Positions 55,393-64,000 of a stretch of DNA of 64,000 nt are shown here, one piece after another. The translations under genes were made by a program, and so were the position numbers. The notes beneath the pieces are model-generated. The model did no database searches. It was not told the origin of the DNA and saw only the letters and a program-made list of their open reading frames with translations. Every line of letters starts with the position of its first letter. The first letter of the stretch is position 1. Source of the DNA: Calendula officinalis (lineage: Eukaryota > Streptophyta > Magnoliopsida > Asterales > Asteraceae); assembly GCA_963853835.1 (NCBI GenBank), contig OY970832.1:33616208-33680207 (forward strand), given 5' to 3'.

Positions 55393-57209
55393 TGTGACAA
55401 CTCGACATTTTGGGTATGTTACTATGTTTCATTTCTTAACTTTCCTTATTTAGAAAGTTTCTATTTTCAAACATTTCCATTTCCGGAATCCAAACACCTA
55501 ACAAAAATACCAAAACGTGTAACATTTCACCATACATCAGTGTTTGACTATTTTAGTCAACACAGCATTTCTTTTTTATTTGTGGTGACTTCATTTCTCA
55601 GAAACATTTCTAATAATAATAACTAAGTATTATTTACACAATAAATCAAAATAATTAATTAAACGTGACATGTATCGAAGTTAGCCAAAAACATGACACA
55701 TCTATGTGATGCCCGACCACCTAAGTGGCCGAGCCAGTCACTCGTGACTCACCCTAACTCGGCCAAACCACCACAAGGTGGTGTGTCGTTCTCTTTTTGA
55801 ACTTTTGATCATTATCCTTATCTTCAATTCAAACTTTAAACCACTTCTTATCCTACTAGAACTCATAAACCCTACCTATATAAACCACAACTAACCACAA
55901 AACCATACTTTTGCACCATATACTCGATGGCCAAGCATCTCCAAACCCGAACCCTAGTTCGTTCATTCGAGCCCTCGTATTCTCAATTTCCATTCGTCTG
56001 ATCGCAAGGTATAAAACCCTATTCTCTTTTATTCGTTTTTAAAGTTGTTTCGGTCCCTTGTTTCGAACCCGAGACCAGGGCCCAAGGCCATATGGTCTCG
56101 GCAACCTTTGTATTCGATACCTGACGTGCATGCATGCATGCATGCATGCCTGCATGTCAACGGGTTTGCTTGTTTGTTCGTTTATTGTTTCATTTGTCTC
56201 GTTATTCGTTGTTTGTGATAAACCCTAAACCTTAATCTAGTTCATTTTGTGATTTTGTATAAATCCTAGATCATAATCACGTTTGTTAGTTTGATAAAAC
56301 CCTTGAAACCCAAGAAAACCCTAGAAAACCCTAATACTATATTGTGATATTGTTGACTCGTTTATTGACTCGAGTCACTGGCGCCGGTAGCCTGTGACGA
56401 CGGTTTGTTGAACCCGAGACCAACAAACCAAACCCTAGCCGAAACCATCATTTTGACCCATGACCCGAAACCTAAACCCTAGTCGAAACTATGTTTCACC
56501 CTAGTTGACCCATTTCACTATCCTTGTTAAGCCCAATTAACCTTTTGAGCCCATTTAGTCAATTATCGCGGGCCTTGGCGAAAGTGCCAGCCCATTAAGC
56601 CAAATGTAGGCCCATTAAGCATAATCAAAGAACGATAACGTTTGGAGTTGAAGTGTTTATTGTGGACTTAGGAGTTGGTATATTAACTCAATGGACTAGG
56701 TACCTGTTGGGGATAACAGTCGTGCGATGTCATACAATGACGAATGTTTTCAACACATTTTTATATCTTAAAAGTAGTAATTGTAGATTTCTCTAAAATT
56801 ACATCACATTTTAATACTTATTTTTATAAACCATGACAAACACAACATTTTATCATAAACACTATAACCCTGTGGATTCACTCGACATTATGTGTTGAAC
56901 ATATTACTTATGTTTTTGAAGTGTCTTAGGAAATCAATAAAGCTTGGAAGGATATGAGCAGTGGGATTGTCGTGATCCATGAATGAACATTTAAGTTTAG
57001 GAACAATCCTTTCATTTTTAAAACTTACTATTTTAGGAAACTACTATTTTTGGAAACTTTCCCTTTTTAGGAAATAAATCATTTTATTTTTGTTATTTGC
57101 GTGGTTGGTTGTTTATTTAATTTTTGCTATGTCATCATGAAAGTTACACCTCCGTTTTTCCGTAAAACATCTTAAATGACGTAAATCTTATTTTTGGCGG
57201 GGTGTGATA
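55393..57209 (+). repeat. 3' LTR of Gypsy-1, with internal deletions
   Basis: 1817 bp against about 2.65 kb for the 5' LTR. Blocks corresponding to about 40220-40520 and 40625-41150 are missing. A TGCA tandem run is longer here (about 56127-56156) than at 39863. Ends TGTGATA (a C-to-T change of the terminal CA), then TCACG. Confidence 0.9.
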
Positions 57210-57214
57210 TCACG

Positions 57215-57599
57215 TGCTAAAACCAAAAAAACTCCACAATTTCATTTGTGTGTTTCTTATTGTCGCATGTATCACCAAAATTCAAGAGAGAGAGAGAGAT
57301 AGAGAGAGGGGCTCTAGAATTAGGTTGTGTGCAATTAGGTTTAACAACATCTGATGTTGGTTAAGTCTAATGCCCGTTGGGTATTTCCACTTAAGTCATT
57401 TTTTGGTCATTTAATTAAATCAAGCTCAACTATTAAGCCTATTTAATTATCTCATGTTACTTAGGATATATAAATAATGCAAATACAATAATTGCATTAT
57501 ATATATTAAATGGTATCTCAGTGTATAAGTGTGTGACCCTATAGGCTCACGTACGTCTAGCCGTATAATTATATGTCATGACATAAGCATATTCCAACA
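57215..57599 (-). repeat. Copia-2 3' LTR, right piece
   Basis: Continues after Gypsy-1 and ends GCATATTCCAACA like Copia-1. Contains a short (GA)n run at 57285-57308. The purine tract (minus GCAAGTGGGAGC) follows at 57600-57611. Confidence 0.85.
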
Positions 57600-59027
57600 G
57601 CTCCCACTTGCGCACGTCATAACAACTAGTAATTATACAAGCAGAGGTTAGCGTCTAGCAACACGCCAATGCCCCTAGATATACATAAGGCGAGTTTCAG
57701 TAAAGTCTTATTTTAAAAGTTTATAAATCAGTCATCCTTTTGTTACTGATACCATGTTGAAATTTTGACACAAATTAATGTCTTCAAAAATTTGAACGAT
57801 TCTGTTTCTCGATTTCTATATATCGAAATAGATTACTGAACTAATCATGATTCATCTTGATTACCTTTGGGTATGGCCTAACAAACATCTATTCAATTCA
57901 TCGAGGGGGCCAGTAGTATCTCATCCATTACATGTGGAGGAACAAATTATGTATTGACTACACATGTTTGTAACATGCTTCATGTCACTCCTGGAGATGG
58001 TTTTTATAGCAACCTTATTCATGACAGCGTTTCACCATTTCAAAGAGGGACACTCTGTTGGAATATGCTTCACGCGTATAACATATAGTTATATGGCTAG
58101 TCGTTTGTGAGCCTAAAGGGTCCCACACTTAAACACTAAACACCATAAGATATATAGTGTAATTAGGGTAATTACATTATATATTAATATAAGCTACTAA
58201 CTTGTATACATATTAGAGTTTAATATTAATTGTTAATATTGAAACTTAATAGTGAGCTTAATAGAAAGAACAAAAGGCAAGGGGCTAGAGTGCAATAAAT
58301 CATAAGTGATTATGGGAAGTCATTAAAAGGGATTAGGGCAACCATAATCCCTTCACTTCCTCTGATTCACGGCCGCACACCCCACACCCTCTCTAGGGTT
58401 CTTTTGCTTCTTCTTGATTGCTCAATTGGACTAGCATCCCTTGGTGTTCTTGCCATAGTGTTGTGTGGACTAGCTTTGGAGGAATTCCCCGTTGGAGTTC
58501 TTGGTTTCCATTCGTCGTCGATCATCTCCATCCGTATTATACAAAGGCTTCAAGGGTATGATTTATTCATCTTAACTGTTTGTATTTTATTAGTTTAATT
58601 GTATGATTGATATCAAGATCCGTTCATTGGTGATTAAACTATTTTCCGCTGCGTTTTGTTACTTGTAATAACCGAAAATCACCATTACACTCCACATATA
58701 CAAAACATGCTCGCATCTCAAGTCTAAGGATAAATGACATAGCCTTTTGTGAGATTCACAATGAACAACAAGTGAGTTTGATGGCAATATCATTAGTATT
58801 CATACTAAGACCAGTACCATCAATGCCATCAAATTTGTCTTAATAATATTCCCATTTTATTAATTGACCGTAGACGATTTAGCATATAAAGCACAGTAGA
58901 TATTCAAGGATATAAACACGCAAACATAGAACATAGTAGATATTCATATAAAAATGATCATACCAAGTATATCAATTTATTACAATAAAAACTGCTCAAT
59001 GTTCCATTATTCAAATATGAAAACAGA
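57600..59027 (-). other. 3' untranslated part of Copia-2 with solo LTR
   Basis: Homologous to 45369-46210 of Copia-1, interrupted by the solo LTR at 58056-58687. No gene. Confidence 0.7.
58056..58687 (+). mobile_element. Solo LTR of the Copia-1/Copia-2 family
   Basis: 632 bp, starts TGTTGGAATATGC and ends AATCACCATTA, flanked by CACTC (58051-58055 and 58688-58692). Opposite orientation to Copia-2. It confirms that this family's LTRs end in TA. A 64-codon frame (58404-58598) also occurs in reverse at the Copia-1 LTRs, but looks incidental. Confidence 0.92.
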
Positions 59028-59298
59028 TTTACATGAGACTACCAGCTGGTCGAAGTCTAATGTACCTAACATACTCAATATGTTTGGTACAAGACATTGG
59101 CTTCGCAAAGGGATCAGCTAGGTTGTCATCTGTATGAACTTTAAGAGTACGAATTTCACACATCTCAATTAATCTTTTGAATGTAGTGAACCTTCGTAAA
59201 TAGGACCGAGCATCATCTCGACCTATTTCTAAACCAGTATAAGTATAGCAAGTATACTTAGTTTCAGTTTGGCATCTCCACCATAACCTAAATAACAT
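59028..59298 (-). pseudogene. pol: Copia-2 RNase H remnant
   Basis: Keeps the tail VHTDDNLADPFAKPMSCTKH and an upstream TGLEIGRDDA piece, joined across a deletion that removed the Glu and second Asp motifs. Confidence 0.78.
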
Positions 59299-60232
59299 AT
59301 ATCCAGTACTTCAAAAATACTTCAATGTGTTCTTAACAGCAATCCAGTGACTCTCTCCTGGATTCTATTGGTACTTTTTAGTAAGGTTCAAGTGAATCTC
59401 TCCTTACAGAGTACATGATGAATGCAATAGTCGAGACATAGGGGATTCCATTCATTCACTTCATCACATCAGGTGTGGAAGGTCCTTGAGTCTTACTCAA
59501 GTTTACGTTGTGTTACATATGAGGACTTCCTCGTATGGAAGCATCCATGCTAAACCGTTTTAGAATTTTGTCAATGTAAGCAGTTTGACTTAAATAATTA
59601 ACCACTTTAATCTATCCCAATTGACTTCAAGTATGGGTGTCGTATTCCTCCAATCCTTCATGTCAAAACATTTTCCAAGCCAGGAATTTCATTTAGTAGC
59701 ACTGGTGTATTGTTTCACATGAGTGACATGTCATCAACATGTATGATTTGAGAAACGACAATGCTCCCACTAGCTTTCATATATACACATGTTTAGTTTG
59801 GGTTTTGGGTGAAACAAACGTTTTGATTTCAACGTTAACAAAATCTCATAGTCATAGTACGCTACTTTGGCTATAAGAATCCTAATGGCTTTAGTAACAG
59901 GCAAGAATGTTTCATCATTGTCAATCCAGTAGGCTTGAGTCTAACCTTTTGCTACTAGAAGAGCTTTATAGGTGTGTATATTTCTATCCATGTCAACAGT
60001 CTTACTTCTTTGAGAAACGTCAATCAAGTTCAAAACTTGATTCTCTCTTTATGGATTTCATTTTCGCATTCATAGATTCATGTCATTTGTTGAATTCAAA
60101 TTCCAATAATGCAACCTGATAGTCAGAGGGTTCATATGATCCTCGAAAATTTGCTCCTCAGAACCGACATAGAGCTATATCATTCAGGTGCATGAGGTGT
60201 CCTTGTGGACCTACGAATGGGAACAACATCAT
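59299..60232 (-). pseudogene. pol: Copia-2 reverse transcriptase remnant
   Basis: Nucleotide similarity to 46740-47700 of Copia-1 in short blocks, without an open frame or an intact YADD motif. Confidence 0.65.
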
Positions 60233-60960
60233 CTTATGGTTCAACATCTATATGTTTAGCCTCAGTATGATATTTGCTAGTGTTACTAGAAGGTTGTGCA
60301 TCTTCGATTTGAATCTCGTCAAAGTCTATAGTGCTCCCACTTGCTTTGTGAAATGAGACTGTTCTCAAGAAACTCAGCATACCGAGCAACAATAACTTTT
60401 TTTTCATGTGGGTAGTAAAATAGTAACAAAGATACACTTGATAGATCTGGGCTCAACTTTGTTCGGTGTGTCTCGTTCCACGAGATCCTCAAAACCCCAG
60501 ATCTTTAAGTAAGGCGAATTATGGACTTTCCCATGCCATATTTCATATGGAGTACATGATGTCTTTTCAACCTTTTTTATGGGAACCATATTAAGTATAC
60601 GAGCATCAGACTTCAGTGCATGCCCCAAAAGGATAAAAGAAGAGTGATTGAATTCATCATTTGATCGAATGATGTCAAACATAGTTCGATTTCTCCATTT
60701 AGACACACCATTACGTTGTGGGGTGTATAAGAGAGTGAATTGCGAGACAATCTCACATTTCGGTAGATGATTCAAAAACTCATAATAGCCTTGCTAAGTT
60801 GATTTGCTACTTCACTATGATAAGCTTTGAACGTTTCAAAGGTTTCATGTTTATGTTTAATCAAGTAAACATAACCATAGCGACTGAAATCATCAGTAAA
60901 AGTGATAAAGTAAACGCACATACATCAGTATGTATGAGTCCAAGTAAATATTTAGCTCTT
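60233..60960 (-). pseudogene. pol: Copia-2 integrase remnant
   Basis: The open piece 60404-60775 has CEIVSQFTLLYTPQRNGVS and WRNRT (the Glu of ERRNRT is Lys), then ILNMVPIKKVEKT and PYEIWHGKV. The linker piece continues to 60234 (ASGSTIDFDE). Stops and indels throughout. Confidence 0.8.
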
Positions 60961-61902
60961 TCGCCAACATGGGAGAAAGGCTTTCTTGTTGTCTTTCGAA
61001 ATATACAAGAGAGACATTTATCAAACTATTTATCATCATTTGTTTTTAGAAGCTTATCGTGTTGTAGTTTCAAAATGTGTTTCTTGTTTATGTGGCAAAT
61101 ACGACAATGCCATAGGTAAATGGAATCCAAACTGTTTTGGATTTCTAAGTGCTACATGAGTACATAGAACTACCGTTTGATACAAGATTATGCATATTAA
61201 TTTCAAATATACTATTACAATGATAACAATAAAACTTGTTATTTTTCAAAGACCAAAATATCATAATCTTTAAGAGTTTGAATAAAATCATTATTCAACA
61301 AACGATAAAGCTAAACAATGTATAATTGACAATTATTCAAAACAATGTTTAAAGCATTTAGGAAGGATAAGATCACAGCTTCCATTGTTTAGCTTTCTAC
61401 TTCTCCTTTAGTCTTGCACAATTATATAAATGTGAGTTCCACAACTAGGGTTATACACTCAAGATTTATTAGGAAAAGTATAGAGTTCTTTAATGAAGAT
61501 ACCTAATGTGCTAGCCAGAAAACATTTGTCCTTCATCAACTCTGCCAAGTAGGCAGATCAATTCCTCCTTCAATGGCCGGTTTCATCGAAGTGATGACAA
61601 GATATATCTTTTGCAGGGTGCCCCTTTTTAGCAGGTGGGGGGATCTTAGGTTTGGAAAAGTAAACTTGCTTACCCTTACCTAGACCCTTGCCTTGTGGTT
61701 GCGGTTTACCTTCCCTGATTGCTAGAAAAGTATTGGGTAACCCTTTCTCAGCCAGTTTTAACATAGCAAATAATTCATCAATTGTCTTCCCCATGCTATG
61801 TATTTTAAAGCTCTTTACAAAGTGCTCACAGTCCTTGGATAGTGAGGTAAGTATCAAGATCACTCTAGGAACTTGTGGCAACGGGTAACCAAGACGCTTC
61901 AT
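60961..61902 (-). pseudogene. gag: Copia-2 gag-protease remnant, N-terminus deleted
   Basis: Open from 61902 to 61570 with KRLGYPLPQVPRVIL, KIHSMGKTIDELFAMLK and a broken zinc knuckle CHHFDETGH. Sequence homologous to the first ~150 gag codons of Copia-1 is missing, because the text at 61903 matches the Copia-1 leader directly (about 50265). Preintegrase text up to 60961 is decayed. Confidence 0.78.
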
Positions 61903-63540
61903 TTAATTTTATTAAAAGCTAAGATCCTCATTGAGCTTCTATCATCACATCTGTTGATACGCTAGCAATGATTGATCCAATAGGTAGGTGACGATCAACA
62001 ATTGCATTTCAAGTGAAACTCTTAGGTGTCATGGGACTCATGGTACCTAGTGATCAAGCATCTAGGATCAAGTGGCATGTTTGTCGCATCGTTGCCTCGG
62101 GTTAAGGTCTCACCGCTTAACTCCATTATGTCATCCAATATGAAATCGTGTAAAAATAAATCTAGTTATCACGCGTAGAAAATAATGACCTCGGATTTAC
62201 AATTCAAACCACGTCTCGCGCGGATTTAAAAAGTAAAAGCAAGTGATTTCATCCAATTGGACGGCGTGACTTAAATTTTAGGTATATAAAATATTTTAAG
62301 AAAATTTTGTTAACGTATCAATGAATCATGCACTTCATTCATACCACTAATAAGTCTTGATTTTAATAAGTGGTAAATATTTTTTAGCGATTATTAATTT
62401 TAAGTTTCAAATCATATAAACTTGGTTTAATAATCAAAAGTCAAGTTTAGAATAATAGGTTTTTAGATGTTTTAAAGTTGTGTTTCGAAAATCAATATTT
62501 TATTTTTATTGTTTAGTCATTAGTTGCACAATCACAACCACAAAGTTAAAACATGCAACATACAATTTTGGTAAAACCTCGACCGCTGATAACCTATGCT
62601 CGGTCACATGACTCATCACGACGGACCGAAGGATCAACTAGGAGACGAGCCAATATGATCCCGAGCGGGCTTACATAAACCCAATGTGCTCCTACATGCT
62701 CCAAGACAATCATGAGCATGTAGAACCCAACCAATGTGAAAATGCAATCTGTCTGAAAATTCCAGCAGCGCCTGAAGTGGAATTAGACATAGCAGACGGC
62801 ATTTCCAGTCTTGCCGACGTTCTGGAAAGTTGTAGATCTTTGAGTTGCGGAAATTTTGGCGGGTGTTAAGTCCAGCCGAGTTGCCAATCTCCGGGAAAGT
62901 CTGTTTTCGTGCAACTGCGCAAGAAGTGCCGAAAATTGTTGTTTTTTCTTCATTTCTTTCTTCAACTTTTGTCAACAAATTACAAGGTAAAAATAAATAA
63001 AATAAAACTATTGTAATACTTTTACAATGGAAATTTGTCCCAAAAATTGGCACCAAATAAAAGAAAAAATAGAAATTACATCAATTAGCCAAAAAATCGG
63101 CTTTCCCCAAAAACAACCAAACATTCAACACAATCACATTCAACACAATCACATTCAACATCTCAAATGGTTTAAGTATTCATCGGTTTTGCACACCAAG
63201 CAACAATTGACAATCAATACAAGTCTTTGTCTTGGAATATGGCAAAAAAAACATGTTTTGCCATAAACAATTTACGAAAAATAACAAGAAATCTAAGCCT
63301 AATAATCGAAAAATTCAATAACTAGATTAATTTTTTGATTTTGTTTTTCTAATATGCGGCAATTAGGGTTCCAAAATATCATATTTTTAACCCATTTTTT
63401 TAAATGCGAAAAAGAATGAACCCTATGGTTGTTTTTATACCGATCGGAACTTTTAAAAGGGACCAAAAAAAGTTGGTTTTTGCTAGTTTTTTACAAAAAC
63501 TAGCTAATTATATGATTAACTAGCCTATAAAACGTGATAA
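61903..63540 (-). other. Leader of Copia-2
   Basis: Homologous to 50265-51920 of Copia-1 along its length. Similarity ends near 63540, just where the LTR should begin. No gene. Confidence 0.7.
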
Positions 63541-64000
63541 ATCACGGGCGGCTTTTAGAAAATTTCCTAAAATTAAATCAGTAGGCTTCCTCAAAAATAA
63601 GAAAAAAAATTTGCGTTGGCCTGAGTCGATGTTGTCTCTTATGTTTCCTTCGATGTTCCACAAAATTTTGTATGAATTGGTAAAGCACCCTAAATGGTAC
63701 CTCACAATATAAAAAGCATTGCCGGCGCATACTTTACATAAAACTGTGTTAAAATCAAATTGTTGAGCATTCTAAAAAAAAATCAACATGGTCAATTATC
63801 AAGTTAGCTAATTTGATCTATAACATCCTAAAATTAAAAAAAAATAATTTGGGTATGTTGACACTCCACTAATTGGTTTTCTGGACACCAACTCACTAAT
63901 AAAAAACGATTTATGGTTCTCTTTATATCATAATATAGTTTTTGCAATAACTAACTTGTTGAAACTTGACAAACTCTAGGTCTCAACTTTTACTCTACTG
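63541..64000. other. Unassigned DNA at the right edge
   Basis: AT-rich, no ORF with a motif, no match by eye to Copia-2 LTR or Gypsy-3 pol. It could be another insertion or the far side of a deletion. Confidence 0.5.

Overview
This window looks like heterochromatic DNA from a flowering plant. Every recognisable coding stretch belongs to a transposable element (Copia or Gypsy LTR retrotransposons, or MITEs), and I found no host gene, tRNA or rRNA. The TE protein families and the low GC content fit a eudicot. An Asteraceae source is my guess from the style of the gag proteins, not something the sequence proves.

Layout. (1) 1-6134: a Copia element of SIRE/Maximus type on the minus strand, cut by the window edge. 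Its pol frame is open to base 1, its gag has one stop, and it has one 614-bp LTR. (2) 6135-8613: spacer with a probable Mutator-type MITE, palindromes and a small degenerate tandem repeat. (3) 8614-29200: the 3' LTR and pol tail of a minus-strand Gypsy element (Gypsy-3). Its LTR was split by a Stowaway-like MITE, itself split by a young non-autonomous Copia (element 1, 8756-15386), and by a second defective Copia (element B, 16803-28421). Element B carries a TA-flanked hairpin MITE and a small relative of element 1 (element 2, 20631-24240). (4) 29201 to about 63540: a minus-strand Copia (Copia-2) inserted in the Gypsy-3 pol gene. A complete plus-strand Gypsy (Gypsy-1, 29688-57209) sits in its LTR. 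Gypsy-1 in turn holds a pol-less Gypsy (29730-39177) in its 5' LTR, a solo LTR (43477-44402) in gag, and a nearly full Copia (Copia-1, 44636-52663) in gag. Another solo LTR (58056-58687) lies in the Copia-2 interior. (5) about 63541-64000: unrecognised DNA.

Most nesting steps are supported by 5-bp target site duplications (TSDs) read directly: CTCCC, CTTAG, CTTTC (twice), TCACG, TAATT, CACTC, and AGACG/AGATG with one change. The window can therefore be read as an insertion history: Gypsy-3 first, then Copia-2, then Gypsy-1, then the insertions inside Gypsy-1.

The strongest candidate for something undescribed is in elements 1 and 2. Between the coding remnant and the polypurine tract they carry a dispersed family of about 60-80-nt stem-loop units. 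The units share internal segments, but their outer and apical stems differ from unit to unit while staying complementary. A smaller array of the same kind (three hairpins, constant loop, changing stems) lies in both LTRs of the pol-less Gypsy. Other unusual points are a CAGTAGTA-type motif spread through both LTR and coding DNA of the first Copia, a Copia family whose LTRs end TG...TA, and a small leader ORF upstream of gag in Gypsy-1.
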